DNA of 64,000 bases, taken from Candolleomyces eurysporus. Lineage: Eukaryota; Basidiomycota; Agaricomycetes; Agaricales; Psathyrellaceae. The stretch spans positions 186,001 to 250,000 of the forward strand of contig JANBPK010000704.1 in NCBI GenBank assembly GCA_027579435.1, written 5' to 3'. A model generated the notes under the pieces. That model saw nothing but the letters and a program-made list of their open reading frames with translations. It made no database searches and had not been told where the DNA came from. Of this stretch, positions 33,601-46,197 are shown one piece after another (within the stretch, counting starts at the first letter, position 1; each line of letters begins with the position of its first letter). Position numbers and translations under genes: made by a program.

Positions 33601-36600
33601 GGACGGCACTCTTTGCTATCGGAATGTCCAGAGTTTTAATCTGACGCTTCTCTTTCTTCTCCGGTTTCTCTTGCGGCTTCTCCTGTTTCTGCACCTTGAG
33701 AAATTTTGGCAGCGGCACCTGGCCGAGAGCAGCGAGTCCAACTTCTGGTGTAACTTCCTGATCATCATCGTCACTCTCTTCAGAGGGTTCGTCGGGGTCG
33801 TCAGACCACCCGAGGCTTTCGTTCTTGGGTTCGGCTTGTTTGGACTTGCCAGATGCGACTACTTTCCTGGACAATGGCTCGGGAGGTGCAGCAGCTTTTT
33901 GGAATGTGGGGAATTGGGCGGGCTCGCCGAGCTTGGCCTTGTCTGCACTTGTAAAGATCTGCTTGGAGGCTGATGCCTTGCGCTTGGCCTCAATAGCCAA
34001 TTTGGATTGCAGCGGCTTGCTGGCGGTTCCAAGCTGCAATTTCTTTGCGGGCGGCCCATCCCGATGTGCGGTCTTTTTATCCCTTTTCTCTGGAAGAGTC
34101 GTGGACGACGTGGATGTCACGAAAGGAGGAGCAGGCGCTTTGGCGACTTTTTTCGGTGCTGGAACATGTCCGATGATCTGTATCTCGTCGTCGCTGGATT
34201 CGTCAAATGCCGATAATGCCTGCTCGAGCAGCATTAACTGCGCTCCGTCCAACCGACTCTTCGCCTGGCCATCCTTCCGAGCGTCCGACACGTACTTCGT
34301 GAGTTTCGCCAGACTTTCTTCAAGTGGCCGAGTACTCGTCTCTCGGAAGACATTCAACAAGGTTCGGAAGATAGAGAAAGATTGGTAAAGCAGCTCCTGG
34401 TCGGTTAAGCGAAGCCACTTCAACAGCCCGGGTAACATCTCCTGGAAAGGCGCAATCATCTTCCCCCTCACTTCTGAGGATCGCTTTTGGTGAAGGCCAT
34501 TGACTGCCGTTTCGACGACTCTCCACTTGTTAACAACGTCCTTGCCCAAGATGAGAGCGTCTCGCATCCACTCCACTAAATCCTTTGTCTTGTAGTATGC
34601 CGTCCATGCAACGGTGCGCTTGAAGATCGTTGCCAGTGCTTTATTGAGCGCCTTCCAGAAATTCAAAAACTGTGGGCCGGGCGAAGCAACGTTCTTTGGC
34701 CGCACGAAGTCTTCTTGAAGGAATAGTCCATCGGGCGAGGCACATAGGACTTCAAGGACATCGTTGAAACACCGGACGAGCGATTTTGAAGCGGGGGAGG
34801 CGTCGGGGAAATGGTCTGCAAATGCTGAAAACCTGGTCAGGTATTCTTGCATCGCAGCAAAAGTCGCCTCGGGCATGTTCTTGAACATCGCGCGAAAACA
34901 ATCCGCCCGATCGTCAACGTCAAAGGCAAGGCCAATGAGATTTCGAGCCGCATCTGAGAGGTCGGGTGTGGGGGAAAGAAGGAGGAGAACGACGGCCTTG
35001 CCGACGCCAGGTTGTTTGAGGAGATCGAGTGCAGACGTTGACATACTGTAGTTGACGAAATTGACGATGGCGTCTTTCAATCCCATCTGCACCGTCTCCA
35101 GGGCATCGTTGATCTGGTCAACGATCTTGTCACCAGAGACGGTGCCCTTCCCAGCAGCTGGGACCTGCTCGATGCCTTTGAACGATTCCTTCAAGAACTT
35201 GGTAAGGTAGCTAGCGTCTGCGACAGCGGTGATTAGGGTGGAAAGCCCAGCTAAGTCTTTTCCCTGGACTGTCCCGTAAGCAGACGCCCACAGCTGATTT
35301 CGGAATGGGAAGGCCGGGATTGGATCGGGGTTTGTCTGGGTCTTGACCTGCGCGAGAGACTGGCGACAACTTGATATCGCACCGAGAATCTTCTGAATGT
35401 CGAAAGAAAGCATGTCCCGCATTAGGCTTCGAGCTGATGACCGTGCTTTTTTCCATGGCTCTTTGTCATGTTCCTTGTCGAATGCAACGGCAACAAGGGT
35501 ATTTGAATGGATGTTGAGAATATTCAGTAAGGCGTCGGAGTTGGGGGAATCCTTCCCGGCTTTATATTTCCCGAATACTGATGCTAAAAGCTGAACGGAA
35601 GAGTCAGAGACGAGCGAAAGAACATCACTCAACCACTCACTTGTAGGGCCGAACTCATGATGATCGGGCGAGAGTTGTCGAAGCGTTCGTGTTGCAGCTC
35701 TTCACAAAGAAAGTCGATTACTTTTTCCAGAATTTGCCCGTATGCAGCGTGTTGTTGCAATGTAAGCAACAGTTCTGGCATCCAAGAAAGGGTCCATAAA
35801 CGGTCTTCGGTTTGATGTAGATCTTGCAGAATATTCAAGAAGGCTGGATTGTCTTTCACGGAAGCAAAAACGACGTTGGGATACTCTGTCTTGTCGTTTG
35901 ACCAAAACTTCTCCGCCAAACGTTTCAGAAGCAAGAGAAATGAGCGGAGAACGTCGATGAAGTCTGAAGGGGGTTCAATTTTGGAACACGACAACTTCGT
36001 GGGATATTGTACTCACGGGATCCAGTGTCATGCAAATGACCAGTTACAATGTGCCCCAAGTCAATTGAGTCCACACGGGTCGTTATCAATCTCTCGATAG
36101 GCACCAGTCGGAGGATTATCCCAAATGCGGGCCATAGGACATTAGGGTCTTGAGAAGATGGCACTTTCTGAGGCTTAGGCTTCGGATGGAGCGCGTTTGC
36201 TATGAAAGCCAACGCTGAGGAATATGAGGTGGTGAACTTTTCCGGGGCCATCATCACAAGTTGAGAGGCCAGGCACTGTTTGCGAGCCCACTGCCGGACA
36301 TCCTGTGATTCGTGGATCAATAAAGCAAGAATTCCTGGCAATGGTGGTAAATTTCCAGTTGGCCATCCTAACACTATACTCGGTGGAACACACTGGCGGA
36401 ATAGAGCTTGTATCCTTGGATCGCTGAACACGGTCCAATTGACGACCATGCGATAAAGAAGAGTGGGAGGGAGGTCCGACAGTGTTTGGCTTTTGACGGA
36501 AAGCAGGTCTTTGGTCGAATATCTTTGTTCCAAATCCTCGATAACCATTTGCAGCTCCCATTCTTCAAACTTTTCGAAGAATCTTGACAGTACTTCGGGA

Positions 36601-36983
36601 GAATAAGCTCCAAAATATCTGTCATGATGTCAGACTTGGCTTAACACGCAAACCGGAGTTGGGACATACGTCGAACGTGAAGACACCTTGATTTCTTCTA
36701 GCTGTTGCGCGCAATCGCAGCAGTTGGAGACACAGTTGCGGAAAGAGGTTTTCCATATCTCGACTGAGGGTCCGTTGAATCCATAAAGACGCAGCAGGAA
36801 GCTAGCAGAGGCCACTACGGTGTCGGAAGCTTGGCTGCAAAACCAATGCACTCTGCCTGTCGAATCCTGCTTTGCAGACGTGAGGTGACTAAAGATTTGT
36901 TCGAGGACATTTTCCGAGGCAGCCGAATTATCCGCCGGATTATCTCGAAGTTTGTTTAGTAGTGCATGAATGTTGCTGGTCAT
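30613..36983 (-). CDS. SEN1: Sen1-type superfamily 1 RNA/DNA helicase (senataxin homologue)
   Basis: Start ATG 36981-36983 (MTSNIHALLNKLRDN). The long N-terminal part is helical and HEAT-like (YSPEVLSRFFEKFEEWELQ, LLYRMVVNWTVFSDPRI, LRSFLLLLKRLAEKFWSN), the SEN1_N region; its largest exon runs 35632-33062 and ends in a Ser/Lys-rich linker with VQERLERSKRSQYNAAFRL. The helicase core follows: PPGTGKT (Walker A, 32731-32750), CAPSNAAIDEIASRL, the coiled-coil prong insert, VIIDEAAQS (Walker B, about 32094-32105), VMVGDPQQLPPTV, and the second RecA lobe with IGIVSMYRAQIEEL and VDGFQGQEKDIIILSCVRA. The C-terminal tail is Pro/Lys-rich (FIPKKSKK), like the NLS tail of Sen1. It terminates non-coding transcription and resolves R-loops. 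Splicing the last intron puts TGA directly after the junction (30613-30615); the unspliced frame would end at 30584. Confidence 0.94.
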
Positions 36984-37150
36984 TGCATGAAAAAGGCTGA
37001 AAAGTCGGTTTCACTGGTCGAAGTTGCGAAAGTTTCGAGTAGTGGTGGGAGGATGAGAGTAGAAAGAAAGGGGGACAGGGCCTTTATAGATATCTAGGAC
37101 AGGGCTGCCGTCCACCACGAAGGGCCAGTGGCCTTCAGCAAAACAATGTC

Positions 37151-37195
37151 GTTGACGTTGACAATGGGGTTGCTCGCGAGCGCGTCAACGTCGAC
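37151..37195. promoter_or_regulatory. inverted TGACG repeat in the SEN1 divergent promoter
   Basis: GTTGACGTTGAC (37151-37162) and GTCAACGTCGAC (37184-37195) are inverted copies with one mismatch, separated by 21 bp. Both contain bZIP/ATF-like ACGT cores. They lie in the 330 bp between the SEN1 start (minus, 36983) and the next start (plus, 37314). A CACGTG E-box at 37213-37218 and a TATA-like TTTATAGATA near 37083 are also in this spacer. Regulatory role is inferred from position and symmetry only. Confidence 0.35.
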
Positions 37196-37313
37196 TCACG
37201 AGTAAATTGAAGCACGTGAACTATGATGCTGCGATCCGCACGCGTCTAGCGCTCAACTCTCTCTCCGACCTTTACCCTGTTCGGGGCTGAATCTCGTCAG
37301 GCCATGGCAGGGG

Positions 37314-39624
37314 ATGGCTCACCCACGNAAAAAACGCAAACGAGGACAAGGAAATGCTACGGCAGGGCCAGGGCCGTCGACAATGGCTGCCAGAAGCCAA
37401 ACGCGCGCGAGACAACGACCACCAAGTCCTGACATGAACCTGGACTCTGATAGCAGTGAACTACCGGAGCGGATATTTCCTCTTGAAAGGTCTCCGAAAA
37501 AACGTAGCGAAGCAAAGTCATCACCAACTCAGAAGAAACAGCGTCAACCAGAGAGAGGAACGCAAAGTGAGCAGTTCCTCGCCGATGTCTCTTGCTAAAT
37601 CTCACGGAACAACGTTTAGATACACCCCAGTCGCGTAAACGACCCAGTAGGTGCTCATAAACCTCCAAAAGAAAGCCAACCTCATGAAATATGAATAGGA
37701 GGAACGCTCGTGAAGCTCGGACACTTCACCATCAACTCTGATGGCGAGGATGTTGAAGAGCTTGAACAACGGAAAAGAAGGCGAAAAAAGCCACGAAGAG
37801 GGTCGGCGAAGGGAACCACCAATGCTGTAGACCTCCCTGGCTCTATTACCAGTCCAAACACCCCATGCTCAGTGCGGATTCGAGAAGAAGGCAATACGAT
37901 TGTGATCCTCTCCTCTGACGAGGAACTTGAGCCCCCGGTCTCTCCTTCTGACCCGCCCGTGCAGCAAGCTTCCAGTCCTCCTCCTGCCCCCTCTTCTCCG
38001 GCACCTCCACCCGCTGCGGCAACAGAACAACCACCACCAGTTACGTACGAGCCAGGCGAGCTACAAGCTATTTATGATGATGCTTTACATAGGAGCATTG
38101 AAAGGCACAAAAATCGACCTGGTGGCCCCCGTAGAAAGCACCCTATCTTCCAATCTCGAACGCTTCGGATATTACCTCCCATCACATACTCAGACACTGT
38201 CCCCTCACGAAGGCTCAGTCTCCTAACTCCAAAGCTTTTCGAAAATACTCTCAAATTTAAAGGGCTCCTGAACCGAACTAAAGTACTGCCATCAGTAGGC
38301 ACAGAGGTAAATATTGACGATCTACACTCTTACTTGTGCCGTTGACCAATCTTCACGTTCTTAGATTTTGTCGAAGCCTTCCCCTAGTCAACATGAACCT
38401 GAGCAACACTCAGCAATTGACAAGCCTCCGAGTCCTTGCCCTCCCCCTCCCGCCGCTTCTCTTTCTCCCCCTCCCCTACGTTCTTCTCCTCTGCCTCGAG
38501 CCTCTTCTTCTTCTCCCCCTCCCTTGCCTTTTTCCTCTTCTCCTCTCCGTCCCCCGCCTTCTTCGTTTGTTCCCAAACCATCCTCCCCACCCTCGCCATC
38601 TCCTCCTCTAGTTACCCAAACGGAGAGTACAATGGAAGAAGAGCTGGACCAAACCACTAAGGATACTGACGTCCAAATGGAAGACGTTTCTCCACCATCT
38701 ATCACACCTTCAAGATCGATGACAATGTCTGACGACTCGACCTCTCAGATAAATGCTGGTGTCGAGGGAGAACCAGGACATCCCTATCTTGGCGAATTTG
38801 CGGAGCCCGTCAACCTATTACCTGTCGGCGTTAGGAGAGGAGGGTCTGTCACCTCGCCTTATATCCAACCTATCTACAGAGAGGAAGAAGAGGAAGAGGA
38901 AGAAGAAGAAGAAGCAGCCCACGGGCAGCATAGCGCGTCGACACCACATGCCGAAGACACTGCTGAACCAACGACTTTGGACAACGTTCAACCAATGCCT
39001 GAGGAAGAAGAAGCTCTTGAAGAGGATCGCGTACCGTCGCCTGATGACGCTTCTGAACCAATGCCTGTAGACGCACCACCAAGGTCGCCCAGCCCCCCAA
39101 TATCGCCAACCGGTTCCCATGCCTCTCTTCCGGCACCGAACGGTCTTAGCGACCCCCTTCCTCCCCCTCCTGCTTCTCCCCCCGCTACTGCTACTTGTCA
39201 ATCCCCTCAGATCGACGTCACACAAGCTCAAGTTTGGCCAGCTGAGGTTGGCTTATCGCTCGAACAGCGCCGTGCAGTCAGCTGGTCAGCTTGCCATGCG
39301 GCTCTAAAGAAATATCCAGGACAGAAAGGATGCAATGATTTTGTGCTAACAATGCTGATTGACTCGACGGCGATGATTGAGGCTGCATGTGCTGAAGGTA
39401 TGGTCTGTCTTTTACTCTGCCATTGATAATGTGCGTTCGGAGGTCCTAATCCATCTCTTGATTTTGCAACAGCGGCCAACGCTCAGAACCCGACTCAAAA
39501 CGTCTCGGACAATGACATTGCTTCATGGGATAGTGCTATAAGTGAGCAAGAGGATGAGGTTGATATAGATGACGATTACGACGACGACTGTTTTGGAAAT
39601 TTGGAGTTGGCATACCCTGATTAA
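37314..39624 (+). CDS. hypothetical acidic, proline-rich disordered protein
   Basis: Start ATG 37314 (MAHPRKKRKRGQGNA, read through one N), stop TAA 39622-39624. At least five exons; junctions near 37568/37620, 37650/37700, 38310/38367 and 39395/39473 keep frame. It opens with a basic NLS-like stretch, has REEGNTIVILSSDEELE (a SUMO-interaction-like VILSSDEE motif), then long Pro/Ser runs, an 11-residue Glu run (EEEEEEEEEEE) and repeated EP-M-P-V/E motifs. One ordered, Trp-containing helix region lies near the end (VWPAEVGLSLEQRRAVSW, HAALKKYPGQKGC, VLTMLIDSTAMIEAAC), followed by a final acidic tail (DIDDDYDDDCFG). I know no family with this layout. Probably nuclear; function unknown. Confidence 0.7.
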
Positions 39625-40747
39625 CACTGCACATTTCGGACAATTTACCGCGCTTCGATGTTTACAGTTGAAACTATCTTGTCAGTGTACATATTCACCT
39701 TGGACCTTTTCACCCGTGTATATAGTCGTTTCCTCTCGCATCGTGTGCTCCTGCTGATCAGTATCAAAATTGGAGCGGCCAACAGGTGGGCCCGAGCCCG
39801 CTACTGTAGGGCGCTTGAACGACACTTCACTTCTCATCAACTTGCAAAGTTGAGTGATGTTCAGAGTTTCTTGCTGGTGCTCATTGGTGTAGCGAAGGCC
39901 TAAAATACACGGCCTGTAAAACAGTTCCATCGCCAGAAACACTTTCGGCGATGAGTGGTCCTGGGGACCCCTACAAGACCTGCTTCTTACGGTAGCGGGA
40001 ACGCGCCTGCGATGGTAGTGGCGGCAAACCTCTGCACCTTCCCCCCACAGAATTCCGTTATACTACCATGGGCCCACCTTGAAGGGTCGTCTGAACTGTC
40101 AGCCGTAGGACCTGGAGCTAAATGACTACACCGTTTATCACTACTATCCCTTGATAAATTTTCAGCTCCGTCGGGCATCTCTCTTTCTTTCTATGTATAC
40201 AGAAGCAGGTTTATGGAAAACACGAGGGACGGCAGAACAGCGCCAGAGGTACATGCAATATAAACACCCTTCCGCTACTCTAATCAAGCATTCTAAGAGG
40301 TATGTCGGCCTACCCGAGTTATATCATAACACCGTACCTTTTCCGTCACCCTTACGAGGCTTGATAGGGGATCTCCGCTCAGACTCTTTCTTTGCCCTTT
40401 ATCGCAGTCCAACACTTCGTTGTTAGTTTCGAGGGTCAATCACACGGCAGAGGCTTGAATTGCATTTTAATACAATGAACAAATCGTAAAATCCCTCCAC
40501 CTGAAGCTCCTGGCCCTTGTCTGACCCCTTTTTGAATATTTATATGGAGTTGGATAGGTATCTTCTGTTTGAGTGCCATAAATATCCTAAACAACAGACC
40601 CAGGAGGGCGGCAATTGGAATGGCTTTTCAGGTTTTTCCGACAATTTTTTTTTGTCTATTCTTTTTTGACCGAAGTAGACCTCGTGTCACAGGGTATTTC
40701 GTACTATCATCTGTACATATAGAACTGGAATCCAGATGTCATACCAT
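39625..40747. other. convergent intergenic region
   Basis: 1.1 kb between two convergent 3' ends. It contains one copy (40390-40455) of a dispersed repeat also found at 46697-46763. No coding frame supported. Confidence 0.5.
40390..40455. repeat. dispersed repeat, copy 1
   Basis: About 66 bp that aligns at roughly three bases in four with 46697-46763 in the same orientation. The conserved ends are CTTTGCCC and CACACGGC(A/G)GAGGCT, with ATCGCAGTCC shared inside. Both copies are non-coding. Family unknown. Confidence 0.5.
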
Positions 40748-42536
40748 TCAAGCTCTTGTGAGTGTTTGCTGTTCTGGATAGAGATCGAGCAGCCTTCCAT
40801 GATTCTTCTCCAAATTCTCCCAAAAATCTGGGTCGTTGCGCTCGGGCCTGGCTTTGGGAATGTACCCATGCTTTCTAGCCAGAACAACCGAATGATCGAT
40901 TTTCTGGCCCTCATGGATCTTTCTGCCCGACCCAAGGTGAGGCCTAGAAGGGAAATGTGAGTGGGGATGTGTTTTGTCGATAAGTCAATGGTTAGGATCT
41001 TGGGAAGCTTACATTCGGGTAGTCGTGTTGATCCTCTCCCTTGTTCTTGCAAAAGTGAGTCGTTGAAAGGGAAGAAGTTCGACAACTTTCCAAAACCCTG
41101 TGAGCGATGCCTGAAAATCAAACTGCCCGATCGGCGGGGGTTTCTCGGGCCTGTTTTGACTGAGTCGAAGACCAAATTTCGCTGCTTCTGACGCCATCCA
41201 CTCCAAACACGGTCGGCTGAGTCCCCTCTTGCCGGTCTTGCCACCTCTAATCACAAGGTCATCACCGAACTACTATGAAGCAGACAGTACATGGTTGCTT
41301 ACATGTCGGAGTGAGTTCCAGGAAACCATGCCTCCAATGTGTGTAGATACGGGTTGGTGTTGTGCTGGAACTCTTTGGTGTCTTTTTCAGCCGGAGTGTG
41401 TGGATACAGGTCGGTGTCGTGCTGGCACTCTTTGGTGTCTGTTTTAGCCGGAGGAGGCAAGGTTGTACCTCCCCAAGCATACTCCGGCAGAAATTTGACT
41501 CTGCACTCATCCAGGGCTAGTGCATGGCGAAAGTAGCAGACATGAGTCATGCCTTTAGTTGTCTCGGGCAGCACCCGTTGCCCCCGCCTTCCGAGCCCGA
41601 CGGACGAAACAGTGTCCCTGAACTCGCAGTGAAAGTGAGATCTTAGGAGATGAGTTGAAGAGGACGTACCATGCCCCAACAAAGTGAACCTTGACGTCTC
41701 TACGTGACATCATTTTCTTGAACTGTGCTGCCGCAAGCGGATCTTCGTTTGCGTTTGCGTAATACTGGTAGGCACTGTAATTCAGTCCCGTGGCATAGCA
41801 TGATGCATGATGAGTTATTAGAGATGGGGAATATAGTATTCTGGGGCCTACGGACAACGGGATCTGGCTCATGTTAGCCGTTTTGATGAGGCCGACCTAT
41901 ACTCATTAGCACTAGCAGGGGGTCAAGACTTGCGGTGCAACAAACCAAGTCGATCATCGCAGACAAAGCTCGAGCCTGAAATGCCCCCCGAGAGAAACCT
42001 AATTGGGATAAGGCTTGCTCGCTAGCAGTAAGTGGCTTGGACTCACCGAATAGATATATGCGATCATCAGCTTGATATTTTTCCGCAAGCCATTGATAAG
42101 CTTCCTGTACAATCTTTTCGATGTCCCTGTGTAAAATAGAGATAGATAAGGATATGCATAATCGAGAAGGGTCAGGAATCGAACCAGGCAATGACGCTGT
42201 TGACTGTATGATGTAGGACTCGTAGATAATATCTGGGTGACTTCCAGCGCCCTCGAGCGTATGCTCCAATGCCGCTACTATACCAAATGTGCTGGTTGTC
42301 CGAGCTGGTCTCGGCCTCAACCATGTTGAACAGCTTAATGATATTCGTGCTCTATGGCAGGCATCAGCAAAGAGTGACCGACGCTCGCTACATGTTATGT
42401 GCACCTCTGTTCCAGGCTTTTGAGCAGTGCCGTCAATGCAGACAATGAGATTTCGGCCGGCCTTTTTGTGGCAGCAGTGGATCTCCCTTTCTTCAAGAAT
42501 TGCGGAAGAGTCGGTTTCTTGTAAAGGATGCGTCAT
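40748..42536 (-). CDS. DUF2235 protein (Tle1-like alpha/beta hydrolase domain)
   Basis: About ten short exons; start ATG 42534-42536 (MTHPLQETDSS), though the frame is open to ~42653; stop at 40748-40750. Spliced, it reads as a complete DUF2235 domain: GRNLIVCIDGTAQKPGTE, STNIIKLFNMVEAETSSDNQ, HIWYSSGIGAYARG, VQEAYQWLAEKYQADDRIYL, the nucleophile elbow FGFSRGAFQARALSAMIDL, AYQYYANANEDPLAAAQF, VKVHFVGAWDTVSSVGLG, HVCYFRHALALDECRVKFLP and EAWFPGTHSDIGG, ending RPHLG-like MPHLGSGRKIHEGQKI. The Ser of GFSRG, the Asp of WDTVSS and the His of GTHSD are the likely catalytic triad. The family includes bacterial type VI Tle1 phospholipases and many agaricomycete proteins whose substrate is unknown. 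A loop before EAWFPG carries two tandem 19-residue repeats. Confidence 0.88.
41340..41451 (-). repeat. in-frame tandem duplication, 57 bp unit, two copies
   Basis: Two adjacent units inside the DUF2235 gene (41340-41396 and 41397-41451). Translated they read PAKTDTKECQHDTDLYPHT and PAEKDTKEFQHNTNPYLHT, 19 residues each. The unit length is a multiple of three, so the frame is kept. It expands a loop between the conserved LPEYAWGG and EAWFPG segments. Confidence 0.8.
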
Positions 42537-44756
42537 AATGGCGTCAAGGAGGATCAGCCAGAATTCCAACTCACCTCTATTTACATCGAGTTCTGGAGAA
42601 TGATGCATCAGTAGTCTTGTCACGGAGCCAGCTGGGTTTGAGATAGATCCCACCTGGATGAGGCATGTCGTTGTCTTCTATGGCGGCTTCGACTTCCAGA
42701 CAGTGGGCTGAAACCTGGGGAAAGTTGTTGACGGGCAAAAGGTAATCAGCACTAAATACTATCACGATACTGCGGGTTTGACTATGAATAAACGTAGATA
42801 ATGAGGGAGAGTCAAACCCGCAGGGCTGGCGCAGCTTGCATTCATTTTTGCTACAAGGCCAATGCAGCGCAATATCGGGATCAGCTCTCTAGCCTTCAAC
42901 AGGAAATATGAAACCAACCTCAACGTTGATTCTCCGATAGGCAGGCCATGCTCCGTAGGGGCTGTCAGCCTGAACTTTGCTTCATTCCTGGCATGAACCT
43001 GGCGGGGACAAGATGAGAAGGAACTGTGCCTTGAGGACGAAACCCACGGCGACTGAAGTAAAAATAGACTCGGGACAGATAGACGGGCGCCTGCAGCCAG
43101 AAGAGATTCTCGCCTTCCTCCATCACCAGCCGTCCCCTAAGCCTAGCGACAGACGACCCCATGCCAGCGGTACCAAATTCTTTCTATGAACACGTAGAAA
43201 CCATCCTCGGTCATTTCACATGTTGACAAGGTGCAATAGACTCACTACATCATATGTGTACAGTTTCGCGTATTCAGATGGACTGGAAGCCAAGCAATAC
43301 GATGGCCATGCGCCAATCGTCAAGTGGCCCGGAAACCACCCATCGATCTTGATCGATCAAGCTATTCTGTCTATCGTGCGTGGTTCTTGTGTTTTGTTAA
43401 CATGGCTATGTCCTGATCCATGAATTCTTTCACTCAACTTTGCTGTGCTCAACGTTCATGATCATTCCAGTCTAGGCTAGCCCGATTAATATGGCGGAAC
43501 GTTCATGCATGATCACGCTCAGTGACTACGCCCTAGTGTCATTCCCCAGCGCAAGTTGGCGACTGGAGAGACTCCTTCCCAAGTGAACCCAGATTTAGCA
43601 TTCGTGAGTCGATGATATCACTCTCATATGTTCGGTTTGATGTTCCCCAAACTCAGTGACACTTTATCGACCCTTCTGACTCTCTGGAGGCCCATGTTTT
43701 ATTCAGTATCCCAGTTGTGTTCACCACACTTGTTCCGGGCCTGAAACCGTCTTTCTCATATCTCTACTTTTGTTCTTACGATGACCGACTTTTCGCGAAA
43801 CGTGGATGTTCGAGATTGAGTGGAACTCCCATATGTGCTTGACAAACATTTGGAGACTTTTTCCCGAAACAAGGAGCAACTACTGCGACGAATTCGAACC
43901 GGAGGTGAATCTTGTGTGTTGTTTGGCTCCCTCTAGGCTCATGCATGGGTCATGAGCGCTGAGCATGAGCATGCGGGGTAATCTCCGTCCGTGAGCCCAA
44001 TCAATCGTGCCAGACTTTCCTAGAAGGTGAATGTGAAATGAACACGGCGTGTTCCATGACACGACAGGCGAGTGACCTCCCGCTATCCTTCTGAGCGCCT
44101 TTCCGGACATTCAGCACAGTTTGTAGTTCATATTCTGCGTGTCAGCATCTCAAACATATGGATCGAGCATTGGGCATGAGCATGAGGCTGTCATAGAAGG
44201 TTGTCCTGTTTCATTGGGATGGCTCTGCTCGCGAGGCATCTGCATCTGCGAAACTGGTGAGTCAATTCAATAATTCTGATCCTATTTATGTTCTATAGCA
44301 TCTATTCATCCTCCTGTTACACACTTTATCATGCCTGCCTTCGAGTGACCATGCCTGTGTACACGTGTACATGTTGACACTTTGTATGTGCACAAAGTTG
44401 GATCTCACTTTACACCGGACAAGGCCAGGAGCTCGATCGGTCAGTCGGCAACGTCCTATTACTTTAGGTATTCACGAGTTCTGACTGCTCCCTTGAGATC
44501 TATACTTTAGAGAGCTCGTGGGGTAATTGGGTAGAGCCTCTAGTAGCTCTCATGCGCATGTAACGGGAGGTCTGTTGAGCTACACCTGGATAACTGGTAT
44601 TCATTAATTTGGTCGCGATGCTGCGATCGCGGTGAAAATGAACTTGCCCATCCACTTTGGCGGCGTCAAAAATCAATCGACTGAGGGATAGAAGCTTTGA
44701 ATGGTGCTCACCATCACNTTTTTTCGATATTAAGCTTTAATTACAGTCTTTGGTCA
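42537..44756. other. gene-poor region
   Basis: 2.2 kb with no supported gene. The first few hundred bases may hold the DUF2235 promoter or an alternative first exon (the minus frame stays open to ~42653). Near-duplicates of AACGTTCATG with GATCA lie at about 43450 and 43498, GCATGAGCATG occurs at about 43964 and 44174, and a perfect 14 bp palindrome centred on CACGTG lies at 44358-44371. Confidence 0.45.
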
Positions 44757-45055
44757 TACTCTTCACTTTCGCTTCGCTTCCAGGGGTGGCCGTAAACTTT
44801 TGGCGGAGCCAGATAAGGCCAAGTCTTTCTGCCTCCCAGGTTTTGAGCCTCATTTCTCAACATGCCTGGCGCCTATTCTTTGGTGGACTGGCTTGGACAA
44901 AAATAAATAAGATTGAAATGAGAAAATGAAGATGGTAGAACAAAGAAATAAAATGCTGAACAGTAGGAAAGATTCTGAATATTAAACATTCAGGTATGNA
45001 AAAGTTTTTCAAAATTTCCAAAAAAGGTAAAAACNAAAAAACTTTTTTCAAAATA
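44757..45055. repeat. left inverted-repeat arm of the element
   Basis: AT-rich arm. Its inner end contains AAAAAGTTTTTC and AAAAAACTTTTTTC, a potential hairpin around 45000-45050 that is mirrored in the right arm. Confidence 0.6.
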
Positions 45056-46197
45056 AAAGAAAACATTCTTTAGTGAAGAAAACATGGATTTAATCAAATT
45101 TCTTTGATAGTAAGTCTGCAAGTTGGAAGGAAGGGGAATGTGAGAGGAGGTAGAGGCTCCAGGAGCTTCAGGGAAAGTCCTGTGTGATCTCCCATATCAT
45201 AGATGCAACGAGTTGCTACATTAGTATTCCGAGTGTAAATCCAAGTTTCTGTAGATTAATAAAGAGTGCCCAGAGAAAGAGAAAGTCCCTTTGAGAACGT
45301 AGGATGTGACACAATGTCAAATCCTATTTTTCCAAGGTTGGGGGTGGCTTCTGGCAGGAGCTCAGAAGAGCACCCTGTCAGTGAGAATGATCAGGATCCC
45401 ACAGTTGACATCCTGCTGGGTGAGTTCCAGCAGGGGAAGAGTTCAGCCCAGGGTGTGTGAGTGCAGGCAAAGCCCTCTGAATAAATTTCAGAGAGCAAGC
45501 TGCAAACATGCTGGGGAGTGCGAGCAGGGAATCTAACCAAGCAGAGAGCTTGCATTCAAAAGCCAGGAGCATGCAAATAAGAACATGGAGGAGATTTTGA
45601 TAATCTCCAGCTAAACTGCTTCAGCAAGCTGGAATTCATGCCAAACTCATTGAAAGTGCAGCTCACAAGCCCCATGGATTTCAGAGCAATGCTGGGGGCC
45701 AGAGCCCCACACTGAGCAAGTGGCAGACCAAACTTAAGAGATCATGGAGAGGTTGTGCATCACCAGTCTCCATAATCATGATTATTGGAGAGGGAAGATG
45801 AGATGACAAGCACCATTCCCAATAAAGTGGTGGGTGGCCACAATAGCACTATTCAGGCATTTTTTTCATCAGTAAAAGAAGGTGTAATAAAAACAGCACC
45901 AATAACATACCAATCCTCCAGCGGCCTGATCATCAACTTCATACAAGGAACATCCAGGGTTCCTGCATTTGGTACAGGCTCCAAGCATGTTGGACATGCT
46001 TTGCAAGAAACAAACCTGACAAGAAAGATCAAAAATGGGGGACAAGAGACTGCTCCTCTCATTGCACACTCTCCACAACTAAAAGTTTGGTGATGCAGCT
46101 TGGACCACCCAAACAGGCAATCCCACTTCCTTTTCCTGAATGGACCATGGGCCTGCACCTGGCTTATGAAAGCCTCTCTGCATTGTTTTGTCTGCTC

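Noticed and set aside
45785..46093. Plus-strand frame of 102 codons inside the inverted-repeat element
   Set aside because: No resemblance to any transposase or known protein; probably a chance frame in CpG-depleted DNA.
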